DNA of 64,000 nt, from assembly GCF_023278565.1 (NCBI RefSeq), contig NC_064675.1:3906001-3970000 (forward strand), in the 5' to 3' direction. This document shows, piece by piece, positions 9,610-23,965 of this stretch. Each line of letters starts with the position of its first letter. The stretch's first letter is position 1. The stretch comes from Colletotrichum lupini. Its lineage: Eukaryota > Ascomycota > Sordariomycetes > Glomerellales > Glomerellaceae. The position numbers were made by a program, and so were the translations under genes. A model generated the notes under the pieces. It ran no database searches. It saw only the letters and a program-made list of their open reading frames with translations, and had not been told where the DNA came from.

Positions 9610-12600
9610 CTACTTAACGTTACTTAATTAACTATTCTCTAGAGACGGAACGATAATATCTTAATTAATTAACTACTTATTATACTAACTAGTTACCCCT
9701 ATTAAAAAAGCGTATAAAAGAGCTAAGTAATAGCTAACCGAGTTAATCGCGCGTAAATAGTATAATTAATACCCTCTAAATATATACCCCCTTTACTAAA
9801 TACGATAGTTAGAGGATATAGCTAGGGAGGCTAGGTCTCCCTTTATACCGACGGCTTTTAATAAAGTCGCCGCCTCTACGAGTCCTAATAGAGCGTTATA
9901 GGCCCTAATAAAAGCACTAAGCTCCTAGTTATTAACCCTAAAGTCGCGCTATCTAACTAGCTAATAGAGCGCTTCTTACCCTTTACTACCTAGGCCGATC
10001 GCTTAGTATACTTTAATAACGTAACTAACTAGCTTATTTTACTTATTTATATCCATAACGATATCCTTTTTAAAAAGAATACTAAATAATATATCGACCT
10101 CGACTTTATTTAAGAGCTATACTTTAAAAACGACGGAAAGACCTTACTTAAATAGATCGAATAGTAGCTAAAAATACGTATTACTTAGTATTAATTAGAG
10201 CAGGTCCTAGCTTTCGTTATTAACTAGCTAAGTAATAGTACGGAGCGCCTATATATAATAACCCGTAAAAACCTCGACCTTATATATACTATTATTATAG
10301 AGCTCCGTATTATAAAAGAAGCCCTTACCTAAGCCTATACTAATAATACGGCTATAGCTAAAAGACTAAAGTAATTAGAAAACGGCTCCTAGGCTAGCTC
10401 TATTTAAGATATTACTACCCTTAGCGTACTAAAATAACGGCTAGTACGCCTAGAGACGTAGGGTAGCTATAAAACTACTCTAGCCTCGTCCTATCCCGTT
10501 ACCTATAGCTCTTAAAAAATACCTAACGTACCTATTTTTATAAATAATAATACTAACTTTAAGTTCGATTACTAGCTCTAGCGCATTACGAAGCGCTTAG
10601 AAAATACTAATTATAATATAAATAGGTACTATTTAAAGTATATTATTAATAAGATTAGAAGTAGTACTACGGAGTTTATATACCTAATACTAACCTCTAA
10701 CGAGATTATTACGGCCGAGTAGCTACTCTACGAGCTTAAGTCGGCTTATACTAGCCCGACCGCTATAAATAACGCTAGTTATAAGCTAGACGTACTCGCA
10801 ATTATACTTAAAAACGTCTATTAAAAGCGCTCTACGTTCGCTAAGCTTGCGCATATTAATAAGCTTTTAAAGTCTTAATAAAAGCGCTATTTCTATAATA
10901 AGCTACTTATATATCTTCGTAACTAAGCTATATCAAAGTACTTAGATAATACGGCTACTTTTTAAAAATATATTAAGTACGTTACTTAGCTAGCTAACGT
11001 AATATAGCCCCCTTTTATAAAGGACCGCCTAGTTAAGGCTTTTAACTAGACTCGCTAAACCTTAAGTAAAAATAATAAAAGTAGCGGAAATAATAGAAGT
11101 ACTAAAAGTACTAAATAGGACTAAGGTCGTACCTCTACCCGCGAGACGATTCTTAAAGCCCTATATTAAAAGCTTAAGAATAGTAGCGCTTACTTCGTTT
11201 ATAATAATACTAAATATATTTCTAAGGATTGCCCTAAGAAGCTAAAAACTACTATAGCCGCTATTAACGCTACCGAGGGCCCTATTAAAATAGAGTTAGG
11301 TTCGGAAAACTAGAACCCCTAATAAAAATAAACTCCTAGCTAGGGGATATATATAAAAAAGATAAAAAATTAGTAATTAATTTAGTAAACTTATAAGATC
11401 TCGTAAGGGGCTAGCCCCTTAAAATAGAGCTTATATTAGTATTTAATAAATATAAAATTTGCTTAAGAGCCTTATTTAATACGGGAGCTAATAAGTACAG
11501 ATTTATAAATAACTATATAACCCTTTTATTATAACGGTTCTGCGCAGCCCTATCTTATAAATTATAATACCTAATCCCTATTACTAAATTTAATAAAGAG
11601 CGATTAGATAATACTAGCGTAGTATAAACTACTAACTTATATATTAATCGACGAGTCCTTCTAAAAGTACCCCTCTTTTAGCTTAATACGGGCCGCTATA
11701 ACCTAATCTTAGGGCAAAAGTAGTTCGAATACTACGGGGTAAACCCTAATATTCGCTACTAACGTCTAATATAGCCTAAGGACCTATTATTATAAGAGAC
11801 GTCTTTTACTATCGTTAGGGATATTGAGGACTTATATGCCCCGGAAGTTATTAATATATAATACTAAATCGACGCCGACTACTAGTAGGACTTATTTAAG
11901 ATAAATATAACTCGCTATAACTAAAAGCTCTAGTAATAGCGGGCGAAGGGTATACTAATTAAGATATTACTATACCTACTAAAGATAATAGCCCGTTAAA
12001 TATAGTAGTTGAACGAGGCTAAAAATACGAAAAAAATAGAACGCGCCCTTAATAGTACTAATATCGCCCCCGTAAAGAGGGCTAGGTAATAAAAACTATA
12101 CTTAGTAATAGTATAAATAGATATTACTTTTATTAGCGCTCCCGCTTTTAAAAAAAACCTAAGGTAGAACGACGTTAAGATAGGCTCTATATTACTTTAT
12201 AAGCTTAACTATATTATAGAGGATAAAAAAGAGGAGGTAGACCCCTTATATAATAATAATTAAGTTATTCGCGACCTTATAGTAACGAACCTACTAAAGT
12301 ATCTGCGGCCCTAGACCGACGTTTTTAATAAAGCTACTAATAATATACTAGCGCTTTATAAGCTATATAACTATAAGATCGAGCTCCTAAATAGTAATAA
12401 GGAGAAGCTAACTTATTACCTTTTATATAAGTAGTTAGTACCTGAGCTAGAGGCTATAAGGGCCTATTTACTAGAGTACTTATAAAAGGGATTTATCGAG
12501 CTAGGTAATGCTCCTTTCGTATTACTAACGCTATTTATAAAAAAGCACGATAGTAGCCTGCGCTTTTATATTAACTTTTATAAGCTTAATAAGGTTATAA

Positions 12601-15488
12601 AAAAAGACCGCTACTTACTATTACTTATTAACGAGACCCTTGCGCGGCTAAGTAGGGTAAAAGTATTTACTAAGCTAAATATTAAATAGGCCTTTTACTA
12701 TATCCGACTCGACCTAGCCTCTAAGGACTTAATAACGTTTAGAACCCGCTATAGGGTATATAAGTATAAAGTAATACCCTTTAAGCTTTATAACGGGCCT
12801 ATTACGTATTAGTAATATATAAACGAGATATTAATAGAGTACTTAGACGACTTTTATATAATATATATAAATAATATCCTAATCTTCTCTAACGACCCCC
12901 TCTAGTACTAAGAGCACGTTACTAAAATACTAAACCGCTTATAAAAAGTAGGCTTATAGGTAGATATTAAGAAGTACGAATTTAGCGTTACCGCTACGAA
13001 GTACTTAGGTTTCGTAGTTTTAATAAAAGGTATATAGCTAGATAAAGAGAAAGTCTTTATAATTAGAAATTAGAAACTACTTATATTACTTAAAAATATC
13101 TAGTTTTTCCTCGGGTTTTATAACTTTTATAAGAGGTTTATAAAGAATTACGGCTACCTAACTAGGCCCTTTACGAGGCTAATAAGTAAGGGAGTTCCCT
13201 TTAACTTTAGCGCCGGCTACGAAACGGCTTTTAAGGCTATAAAACTAGCGCTAATATTAGCGCCCATCCTCCGCTACTTTAAACTAAAGCTATTAACGCG
13301 GCTAGAAATAGACGTTTTTAACTTAATATGCGCTAGGGCGCTATTATAATAATAAGAGAATAATAAGTTATAGTACTTAGTAGCCTTTTATTTAAAAATA
13401 ATAAGCGGCGTAAAGCTTAACTATGCTATTTATAACAAAAAAATACTAGCGATAGTACTATACTTAGAAAAATAGCGCGCGGAGCTCGTAAGCTATAGAT
13501 ATAAGTTCGACGTTATTATAAACTATTAGCTACTACTATTTTTTATAACTAAGCGCTTATTTAACTTATAATAAGCCCGCTAAGCTAATACGCTAGCGGA
13601 CTTTAATTTTTAAATTTATTATTACTTAGAGAAAGAGAACGTACTAACTAACGCCCTCTTATAAAAAATAGAAAATATCCGTACCTAATAAGTACTAAAA
13701 AAGGCTAATAAGATATAAGTCCTTATACCGCTAGGACTACTATTTCCTAATATCGTAATAGAGCTACGGGCGCTACTAGGCGCCGCCGTTAGCTAACTAT
13801 AGCTTATAATTAGCTTACTTTTACTAAAAAACGAGCTATAGGGGTACTTACTAATAGAGAAGATTCTAAAGCTTAATAAGGACCTTATTATAGTATCTCT
13901 CGTACTAATACGAATATTAGTGGCTAAAGGACGCGAGCGCTAGTCTATTTAAAATAACGGATTATTAATAATAAATAGGAAACTCGTAGTACCTAAAGAG
14001 GAGAACTTCTATATTATAGTTATTTACGAGGTCTATAAATAAAAACTCTTTACTTACCCGGGGTATAATAAGGTTATAAAAATAATTAAATAGTAGTACT
14101 ACTAGCCGGGCCTAATAGTAGATACTTACTAATACGTTCGGAACTACTATACCTATTACTAGTTATAAAAGCCGCGCAATAAACCCCTAGGGGAGCTAAG
14201 ACCGCTACTAATACCCGACTACCCGTAATAGTATATCTTTACTAACTTTATAACTATCCCTACTAATTAAAAAAGATTTAATAATATATAGGTAGTAGTA
14301 GACTACTTAAGTAAAAGGGTAATATTTATTCCTTATTATAAGACTATTATAATAAAAGATATAAGACGGATATTTTATAAGCAGGTACTACCTATCTTTA
14401 GCCTACTAAAAACTATTACGTCGGACCGAGGCCCTTAATTTATTTTTAATTTTTAAAGGGAGCTCTATAAGATCTGCGGGGTTAAGCTATAGCTATTAAT
14501 AGCGGATTATTTATAAATAGACGGCTAAATAGAGGTACTAAATTAGTATATCTTATAGTAATTAAGACTACTAGTTAACTAATATTAAAATAACTAGAGT
14601 AATATACTACCCATAGTTAACTTTGCTTATATTACTTAGCTTAGCGAGACTACGGAGCTATTATTATACGAAGTAGAATTCGGTCGCTAGCTACGGCTTT
14701 TTTTTAACTAGTCTAAGTAAACTTACTAATTCGGCTTTATAAAAGAGAAGCTAAACCGTACTAACGCATAGCGTATAGCTTAGGGGATATACGAGGCCTA
14801 GGAGATTACTAAGGATAATATAAAAGTTATTTAGGTATAATATAAAAAGTATACCGACCGCCGCCGGCGCCCAGACGACTTAAAGATAAGAGACCGGGTT
14901 TTTATTAATACCTTATACTAAAAGTCCGCTAATACGAATAAACTATAGTAGCTATAGGCCGGCCCATAGCTTATCGTTAGTACCGGATAGGGGGGTATAT
15001 AAGTCGTAGAATTATTAATAAATAGCCGGGTATACCCGGTTTTTTACCTAAGTAAGCTAAAGAAGGCTACTAACGACCTACTACCTAAGTAGAACTAAGA
15101 GCTATTATTACTAATTATTAATAATAATAGCGAGCTAGAGTATAAGGTTTTTAAAGTAGTTAAGTTACGCTTATATAAAAGAAAGTTATAGTACTAGGCA
15201 GACTAAAAAGGATATAATACGGATCTAATATAATACGACGTAGAGAGCTTTAGGTATACGCTAGTAATACTATAAGCGTTCTATTACTAATACTTAACTA
15301 CTAAAGGTCCGTTATAGAACCTAAATATATAAATAAAAGCTGCCGCGGCTAGCGATTTACTATTACTAAGGGACGACGATAATATAATAGTAGTAATTAT
15401 AGCTATAGATTCGCTAGAATGAAGGGTAATTAGGAGGTTTATTTTTCGGCGCTACGGACAGCGCCCTCTAGTATAGAGGGGGGGGTAA

Positions 15489-15712
15489 TATTATAATAAT
15501 AGGTATTAGGGCCCCTATAGGCCCCGTGGCTTAGCCTTAGGCTACGAGGCTAAGCTCTTAGTAATTACGTAACGAGCTAGACCGCTAGGCCTAAAGGGCT
15601 AGCTCGCTAGCTTCTACTTACTATTCTATTTTTTCCCTCTTTATATTAAGTCTTTAGTTAATTAGGTTAATATAGTAGCGTTCCGACCTGCCTTAAGTTC
15701 CCTTTCGTAACA
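15489..15712 (+). repeat. 3' LTR of the gypsy element
   Basis: 224 bp, aligned without gaps to 9386-9609. The 5' end here is decayed (TATTATAA for TGTTACGG), while the 3' end keeps CCCTTTCGTAACA. It is preceded by a polypurine run of G at 15475-15485. Confidence 0.92.
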
Positions 15713-15917
15713 TATAGTATAAGCTTAAGCTAGGCTTAAAAATAGACTTTTTATAGCTTCTTTAGTAATTAACTTAGTATTAAATCTTACGATCGCTTTT
15801 AGCTATTTTTATTAAAAAACCCTTTTAATAAAACTATAATTAATTACTAAAGCCTTACTTACTTTACGACTTATAAATATAGTTTTAGGGAAACTATTTA
15901 TAATTATAAAACTATTT
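15713..15917 (-). mobile_element. Ty1/copia remnant 1, continued (reverse transcriptase part)
   Basis: Continues the copia sequence interrupted at 9385. It aligns with the uninterrupted second copia copy at about 21530-21735. It stops where an R2 repeat begins at 15918, within the sequence AACTATTTAC shared with the second copy. Confidence 0.75.
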
Positions 15918-17026
15918 ACCCCCCCGATAGAGTAATCCGCTAGGGCTATACTATATATTACGTATTAAGAAAAACTAAGTATATTGCGCTCTATACCTAA
16001 CTACTAATTAAAATAGTAATTAACTAACTTAACTATTATTTTCTTTTTATTAACTCCTAACCTTCCCCTATATAAAGTCCTCTAAGTTCTAGCTATTTAA
16101 AGGGCAAGCTATATTTATTTTAATATATATAAGACCTCTTAGTATTAACTTATATAAGTAGCGAGATTTTATATTATATACTCCTTTTTATTAAGGGTTA
16201 GGGGGCCCCTTATATATTCCCTTATACTTATAATATAACCCATATTAAAAAGATTTCTAGCTTTATAAAATATAATTTTTAAACTAGTATTAATATATTA
16301 AATCTTAATATTTATATTAGCCCGGCTATTTACGGTATTTATATTATTACTTAGCTAAATTCTATATTATTAAAAAGTACTTTACTAATCCTTAAGTATA
16401 TTTATATTAATTAGAATAGCTATAGCTTTAAGCTAGCTAAGGGCGCCTAGTTTAAGAGGAGTAGACTTATTAATAAGTATCTTTAGCTTATTAATTACTA
16501 ACTATATACTAAGAGTAGAATAGGTTCTCTTTAAGGTAGTAGTTTATATATTAATAAGTTTATTTAGTAAATTTATTTAGTAGATTTATTTAGTTTAAAT
16601 AGAGCTTTAGGTAATATTGAAAACAATAAGGATAGAAAGAATTTTTATAAGCTCTAGTACGTAAATATTAGCTTATTTAGTCATTTTTTTAAAAACCTCT
16701 ATATCGTTATTAAAGTTTAGAACCTCTATAGTTAAAGAAGGCCGCCTCTAATTATTATAACTAATTATTATAACTAACTATTATGGCTAACCTCTATTAT
16801 TAACCTTTTTAGCTAGCGCCGCCGTAAAATAGCTTACTTATCCTAGATTATATAATAGTTTTTATATTAAAATTACTATATTACGTTAAGCGCGTACTTA
16901 GGATATATTACGTATATTATATAATTAAAAAATATACTATATTATATAATTTCCCTTAAAAACGTAATCCCCTTAAGGTCGATCTTTTATACTTATAAAG
17001 CTAGAAAAAAAACTACTATATAAACT
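15918..17026 (+). repeat. R2 repeat, full length
   Basis: Starts CCCCCCGATAGAGTAATCCG and ends with the A-rich GAAAAAAAACTACTATATA. The left flank is copia and the right flank is a different gypsy element, so its target duplication cannot be read here. It contains the R2 minisatellite region at about 16550-16600. Confidence 0.75.
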
Positions 17027-19800
17027 ATAAGAACTTTATAAACTTTATAACAAATAAGAACCTAAATAAATAATAAGTTAAATAGAGCGAATTCTTATTT
17101 AAATTTAACTTCCGAATTATTTATTAAAAGGGTTTAGAAAACAATAGGGTAAACGCTCTTAATAAAAGACCTAATTATAAAATTACGGTCCCCGAAGAGA
17201 TATAAGTTATTTTTAAATAAAAAAAGATAGTAGCCTTATACTTATTATAAAACTTTTTATAATAATTAAAAGGATTAATATTAACCTAACTAAAAAAATA
17301 ACCCTTAAGCTTATTATAAAACTTTATAGTATATTAATATATGGTTATTAAGGAGTAATTAAAATATAAAAACGGATTTGCTAGTATTATAATAAATCCG
17401 CTATATATACTAAAATTATAAAAGTAATTAAGGACTACGCGACCTATAAAAAAAATAAAAATAGTTTATATAAACTTTATAGCCCCTTTAGGGTCCGGTC
17501 CGCCTTATTAGGGGCTATCTTTGCTTTTATAAATAAGCTAGTTTATTAGGGTTAATATTAAGTATTTTTATTACGTACTTTAATAAAACTTTATAACTAA
17601 CTATAGCTAGCCGTAGCTATTACTAAGTAAAACGACCCTACTATTATAATATATTAATCGCCCTCCGAATAGCTAAAAACTACCCCTTACTTTTTACTTT
17701 TTTTAATATAACTAGAATTTTTTTTAATCCTTTTTAATTTATTCTTACGTAGCGATTTTAAAGTATTAATAATACTTAGGAGTCGGTTAGGTATTTCGAG
17801 GCTATTATATTATATTAATTAGGTATTAATAAGAGTAATACTTATATTAATATACGTATTTCGGATCTTTAAGTTAATAATATCCAATCCGTATTTTTTA
17901 AAACGACTTTATTATAGTTCGGGGTCCTTTAATATAATATTTATAAAATTAAACTTCTAACCCTTAAAGTATCCTTATAAATTAATAAGTTAGCATCTTA
18001 GTATTTTAATAGTATATATTTAAGAGTAAGTAAATAATTCAATAATAATAATAATAGTATAATAATAATAAATAGTAAGGAAAGTAGCGTTTTTTAATTT
18101 TAATAAAAGAAACGAGGTAACGAATATATATGTATATACGAGTCGAAGTTAAAAGCGTAGTAAATATTAATAGTAAAAAGGTCGGTATTATACTTAATAA
18201 TAATAACGAGGGTATTTTTAATACTACACTATTATAAGCTATTATTACTTAGAGGGTAGTAAACTTAGCTAAATAGGTAGCTTATAAAGTAGTAGCGTCG
18301 GGTACTTAATATCGCTATTAATTCGTAATTATAAACTTTATAAAAGAGAAAGTTTAAAAAGGTAGAAAATATAAAAAAATAGTTTAACGAGATAGTATAA
18401 ATATTTACTAATATTATATATTAATACTATATAACCGATATTGAGACTCGCCCGAGTAGCTAATAAAGGTAGAAATAAAAAATGAATAAACTTTATAACG
18501 AGCTATAATTATTATAATTATTAACGGAAATATAGTAATTAATTATATAGGACTTTATTATTAAACTATTAAAATCTAAAGAACTATTTATTAAAATATA
18601 ATATGATAGTATATTAGTTACAGTCGACCGACTTACTAAGTTTACTTATTTTATTTCTTATAAGGAATTTAATATTATAAAAGACCTAGTATACGTATTT
18701 ATTAAAGTTATATTTCTAAACTATAGTTTACTAAAAGAAATTATTTTTAATAAAGATAAGCTATTTATTTCGAAGTTTTAAAAATCTCTAATTTCGTAAC
18801 TTAGTATAAACTATAAACTATTAATATTATTTTATTTATAAACTAATAAATAAATAAATAAAATTAACTAGATCTTTAAAATATATTTTTATTATTTCAT
18901 AAACTATAACTAAAATAATTAGGTAGTACTTTTATTAATAGCCTAGTTCGTATATAATAATATAATCAATAAAAATATAAAAAAATCTCTATTTTATTTT
19001 AACTACGGATTTTAATTAATAATATATAAAAAGTATAATAAGGATTATAAGCTATAAAAGCTATAGTAAATATAAATAAACTTAAGGAAATTTATAAATA
19101 AGTATTAATAAACCTCGAGTTCGTACGATAATATATATAAAAAAACGTAGATAGATTAAGGATTAGAGAACTATTTTTAAAAAAAAGGGGATAGTACTTA
19201 TTTCTTTTATTATAATATTAAAATAAAACGACTAAGTAATAAATTAGATTATAAAAAACTTAAACTTTTCGAAATTATTAAAAAAAGTCTTACTAATTAA
19301 TTACGAACTAAGATTATTAAATACGATATAATACTATCTTATTTTTTATATCTTATTACTTAAACTTATATTAAGAAGATTATATATAAAAATTATATCA
19401 TTATTAAACTAAACTAAATAAAATACGAAGTTAAATAAATTATTAATTATAAAGTTAAGAATAAAATATAAAAATTCCTTATTAAATAAAAGGGCTATAA
19501 ATACGAAGAAAATATATAAGAACTTATTACGAACTTTTAGAACTTTTAAGAATCTTTTTTAAAATATTAAAATTAAAATTAAAATTAGAACTCTTAGTTA
19601 TTATGATATCTTAGTTAATTATTTTAAAAATATTACTAAATTACGCCTCTTGTATAACGGCCGACTTATCCTTATTAATAATATTAAGAGGATTAAGAAT
19701 CGCTTTCTCCCTTTTAAATACTAATTTTTTTTAAAACGATTTAACTTTAATTAAAACTAATTTATTTTAACCTATATATAATATAAAGCTTTGACCTATT
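17027..19800 (+). mobile_element. second gypsy element with chromodomain: integrase part, interrupted by R1
   Basis: RIP-broken frames on the plus strand show the integrase zinc-finger region at about 17340-17480 (GVIKI..RICYYYNKS..DYATYKKNK). After the R1 insert 17482-18485 the catalytic core follows at about 18520-19010 (YDSILVTVDRLTKFTYF; FIKVIFLNY; a TNK-rich stretch where the family has TDGQTER). A chromodomain lies at about 19400-19590 (YEVK, FLIK.KGYKYEENI, then ELITNF). The reading on either side of R1 is collinear. The 5' part (gag, protease, RT) and the LTRs were not recognised. It is a different lineage from the 9386 element. Confidence 0.8.
17482..18485 (+). mobile_element. R1 repeat, full length, 12-bp target duplication
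   Basis: Inserted in the integrase region of the second gypsy element. Flanked by ATAAACTTTATA at 17470-17481 and 18486-18497. Starts GCCCCTTTAGGGTCCGGTCC and ends GAAATAAAAAATGA. About 1004 bp with no coding frame. Confidence 0.88.
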
Positions 19801-20164
19801 TTTTTAAAAAAAAGCTTCTCTATCTTTTTTTTATATTCTAACTTATTAGCTTTAAATAAAAAACGATTTATTACGAATATAATTAATATAAAAAAATACT
19901 AATAAAAAAAGAAAAAACTTACGATCGTATATAGTATTAGTAATTGCGTTATAAAAACAATTATAACGTATATAGTTATAATACTTTAATTTACTTTTTA
20001 ATATCTTATATTTTTACCCTAACGAATAATAAAATAAGTAAGGTATTACGATTTTAAATCCTTATTCCTTATTTTTAAAAAAATTACTTAACGAGCCCTA
20101 ACCTAGGCTATAATAACTTATTTATAGGTTTATAAAAATAAGACTTTTAAAAAAGAGACCTAAT
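19800..20164. other. AT-rich sequence of unclear origin
   Basis: Lies between the chromodomain-coding gypsy remnant and the second copia copy. It may be the 3' non-coding region or LTR of the gypsy element, but I found no repeated partner and no termini. Confidence 0.4.
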
Positions 20165-20252
20165 ATTATAACTTAATATATATAACTAAGACTAGGGCCC
20201 GCCCCGTAAGCTTATAATAATTATAATATATTATATATATCCTCTTAATAGA

Positions 20253-21309
20253 GTAATCCGCCGGGGCCGTACTATATATTACGTATTAAAGAAAACTAAG
20301 TATATTGCGCTCTATACCTAATTACTAATTAAAATAGCTCCCGACCTTCCCCCGTTTTTAGCTATTTAAAAAGTAAGCTATATTTATTTTAACGTATATA
20401 AAACCTCTTAATACTAGCCCGTATAAGTAGCTAGATCTTATATTATATACTCTTTTTTATTAAAAATTAAGGGGCCCTTTATATATTCCCTTATATTTAT
20501 AATACAGCTTATATTAAAGGGATTTCTAGCTCTATAAAGTATAATTTCTAAGCTAATATCGATATGTTAAATCTTAATATTTATATTAACCTAGCTATTT
20601 ATAACGTTCGTACTATTACTTAGCTAAATTCTATATTACTAAAAAGTACTTTACTAATCCTTAGGTATACTTACGTTAATTATAATAGCTATAGTATTAA
20701 GTTAGCTAAGGGCGCTTAGCCCGAGAGGGGTGGACTTATTAACGGGCATCTTTAGCTTATTAATTATTAACTATATACTAAGAGAGTAGTAGTTTATATA
20801 TTAATAGGTTTATTTAATAGATTTATTTAGTAAATTTATTTAGTTTAAATAGAGCTTTAGGTAATATTAAAAGCAATAAAGATAAAAGAAATCTTTACGA
20901 GCTCTAGTATAAGTAATAAATATTAGCTTATTTAGCCCTTTTTTTAAAAACCTCTACGTCGCTATTAAAGTTCAGAACCTCTATAATTAAGGGCCGCTTT
21001 TAACTATTATAGCCGACTATTATAGCTAATTATTATAGCCGACCTTTATTATCGACCTTTTTAACTAGCGCCGCTACGTAAGTATATTACTTAGCTTATT
21101 ATTAATAAGTAGCTAAAGAGGGTAGCTTACTTATCCCGAATTATATAGCGGTTTTTATATTAAAATTATTATATTACGTTAAGCGCGTACTTAGGGTATA
21201 TTATATATATTATATAGTTAAAAGGTATACTGTATTATATAATTTCTTTTAAAAGCGTAATCCCGTTAAGGTCGATTTTTTACGCTTATAAAGCCGGAAA
21301 AAAAACTAC
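20253..21309 (+). mobile_element. R2 repeat, full length, inside copia remnant 2
   Basis: Interrupts a copia sequence that is intact at about 9120-9200 in remnant 1. The flanks are ATTATATATA on the left and ACTATATATA on the right, compatible with a target duplication of up to 10 bp, though the TA-rich target makes the exact length ambiguous. About 1057 bp. Confidence 0.75.
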
Positions 21310-22289
21310 TATATACTATATATATAAAAATACGGAATATAGGGTAACTTTTGTAAAATAAAAAAACTATAAATAAGTTATATATAAATAAAAAGTAGTA
21401 ATTATATAATAAGGTAATTATTATAATTACTCTAAATAAGCGCTTACTAATATTTACTAAGTAATTACCTAAATAAAAAAAAATATTTATAATAAAAAAT
21501 ATATTTATAAATAGATTTATATATAATATAAGCTTAAGCTAGGCTTAAAAATATATAATTATTATAGCTTTTTTAATAATTAACTTAGTATTAGATCTTA
21601 TAATTATTCTTAACTATTTTTACTAAGAACCCTTTTTAATAAGACTATAATTAATTACTAAAGCCTTACTTACCTTATAACTTATAAATATAGCTTTAGG
21701 GAAGCTATTTACGACTATAAAACTATTTACTTAGTACTCGTAGCCTTAACCTTTATTAATATACTTATTATAACTAGCTAGCCGTAATATAGCTCTTTTA
21801 GAAGTAAATAGTCGTCTTTTTCGTTCCCTAAATTACTATTTAATATACCCGGATTTATAGGTATATTAGCAATTTTAGCTTCGGAAAAATCATTATTATT
21901 AAGAATTTCCTTAATATAATAACTTTAAGAGAGAGAAATAGTCTTATTAGACCGATCTCTAGTAATTTTAACGCCTAGGAAATTCGAGGCTTCGCCTAGG
22001 TCTTTAATATCGATATATTTCGATATTTTACCCTTAATTTCCTCTATATATTTAGTATTTTTATTAAATATAAGGAAATTATCGATATGGGTAACGATAA
22101 AAGTAGGAATTTTAAAATCCTAGTTAAAATAGGTAGCCTCGTTAGATTTTAGAGGTAAAAAGCCTATTTTATTAAAAATAAACTTTAGCTTTAGTTACTA
22201 TTATCTAGGGCTTTATTTAAGCCTATATAAGGCTTTTAAAGGCTATAATAACTGATTTTTTTAATTTATCCTAATTTATAGTATTTAAA

Positions 22290-22463
22290 TTAATCCGTGG
22301 TTATGAACTTTATAAGAGGGAAAGTTAAAAAGGTAGAAAATCTAAAAAAAATAGTCTATCGAGACAGTGGGAGTATTTATTAATACTGTGTATTACTACC
22401 GTGTAATCGATATCGAAAATCGCCCGAGTAGCTAGTAAAGGCAGAAATAAAAAACAAATATTA
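22290..22463 (+). repeat. R1 repeat, 3' fragment inside copia remnant 2
   Basis: Only the last 170-odd bases of R1, starting TAATCCGTGGTTATGAAC and ending GGCAGAAATAAAAAACAA. It still has many CA and TG dinucleotides, so it is less RIP-decayed than its host. A clear target duplication could not be defined. Confidence 0.7.
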
Positions 22464-23965
22464 TTACCTTCTTTTCCTAAATATATACTATTTCAAGTAT
22501 AGGTATACATTTTATTTAAAGTAATTCGTTTTTAAGTAGGGTAATAAATAAGTACCCTAGAGCCGATTTTTCTTAAATTAGATAAATTAGGCTTATTTTT
22601 TTTTTTAAAAAGAAATAATCGAGAAAAGCCTCTATAGGGGTCTTTTCGAGGCGTATATTAGCGGTAAAATTAACTAATTTAGTTAATTCTTCTAAAATTA
22701 CGTCCTATAAATATAGGGGTAATTTTTCTATTAATAAAATCGTTCTAGCCTTTTTAATAAGGGCCCTATTAGTCCTTTTGGCTATACTATTTTACTCGGG
22801 CGTATAGGGCGTTAAAGGCTCTAAAATAATGCCTTTTTCGTTAATATAGGGTAATAATTCCCCTATATTAAATTCCGTACTATTATTTAAGCGTATATAC
22901 TTAGGGTAGGAATTAAACTGGTTAAAATAAAATTCTAGTTTATTTTTAAGAATATTAATTATATTCTCTTTGGTTTTTAAGAATTTAATGTCTCGAAAAC
23001 TAGTAAAATTATCCGTAAACGGAATAGCGTAATTATTCTACTAATAGTAGTAGGGGTAATTTTAATTATATCAATATAGACCCTTTTTAGTGGAAATAAT
23101 GCCCGATTATAGTTAATTTTAGGCTATTGCCTAGTTAACTTAGCTATAGTATAGCTCGGGCAATTTAGGTCTTTTTCCTTTAATTTATTTAAAGAAATTC
23201 CCTTAGTTATTTTCATAGTTTTTAATAAATAAGGGTAGGACGGATGACTTAATTTTTCGTGCTATTTTTGGGTAATTAAATGGGCCTGATTATCTGAATT
23301 TTCAAATAAATAATCAGTATTTTCTGTATATTATTATTATTAATAGTAATATTATAAAGAGAATTTTAAATGGATTTTAAAATATTTTTTAGATTTAAAT
23401 ACTGATTTTTAGGGTCTAAATTGTTTTATTAGTACCCTATAGTAGGCCTTTGATTTTTCTAAGCAATATTAAGGAAAAATCTATGCTTTTTAAAATCTAA
23501 ATAAGTAAATATATTGCCCTTAGAATTTACTAAATAATTCTTTTTAATATATCCACTATTTTTATAGTATAATATACTAGAAAAGATATTAAGTAGGAAT
23601 TCTAGAATATATAAGGTATTTTTTAACCTTATAAGTATAATTTTACCCCGTAAATAGATAAGTAAAATTAAGTCCCTAATACCCTATAAGTATACTAGGC
23701 TAGCTCCGGTTCGAATAGGGGGTAAATTATCTCTATTATCAAGACTTTTGAATAAATCTATATTATTAATAATATAAACTATTAAACCCGTATTATATAA
23801 CCACCTTTTAGTTGTATTTATGCTTATATTAGTCGAATTATTAGTATTTTCTCCCGAAATACCTAAATTATTATTTTAAGTTAAGTTAGGTAATATATAA
23901 GGGAGAAAAAGTTAATAAGTTTTATTAAGTAGGTTTATAGTATAGTAGTTAGAATTATTAACTAT

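Larger units (their letters stand above)
9386..15712 (+). mobile_element. full-length Ty3/gypsy LTR retrotransposon, RIP-inactivated, with chromodomain
   Basis: 6327 bp bounded by 224-bp LTRs and a 5-bp target duplication TATAG (9381-9385 and 15713-15717). Domain order on the plus strand, read through many stops: a gag zinc knuckle at 11191-11232, in which three of the four zinc-binding positions have become Tyr; a protease motif NTGAN at about 11474-11505; reverse transcriptase at about 12560-13030 with YINNIL at 12864-12881 where the family has YxDD; RNase H at about 13290-13640; an integrase zinc finger at about 14080-14160 and catalytic core at about 14220-14640; and a chromodomain-like stretch at about 15130-15300 (WKGY-type region). 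A polypurine tract is at 15475-15485. The gag-pro-RT-RH-IN order plus C-terminal chromodomain marks the chromodomain-bearing gypsy clade. It is non-functional. Confidence 0.92.
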
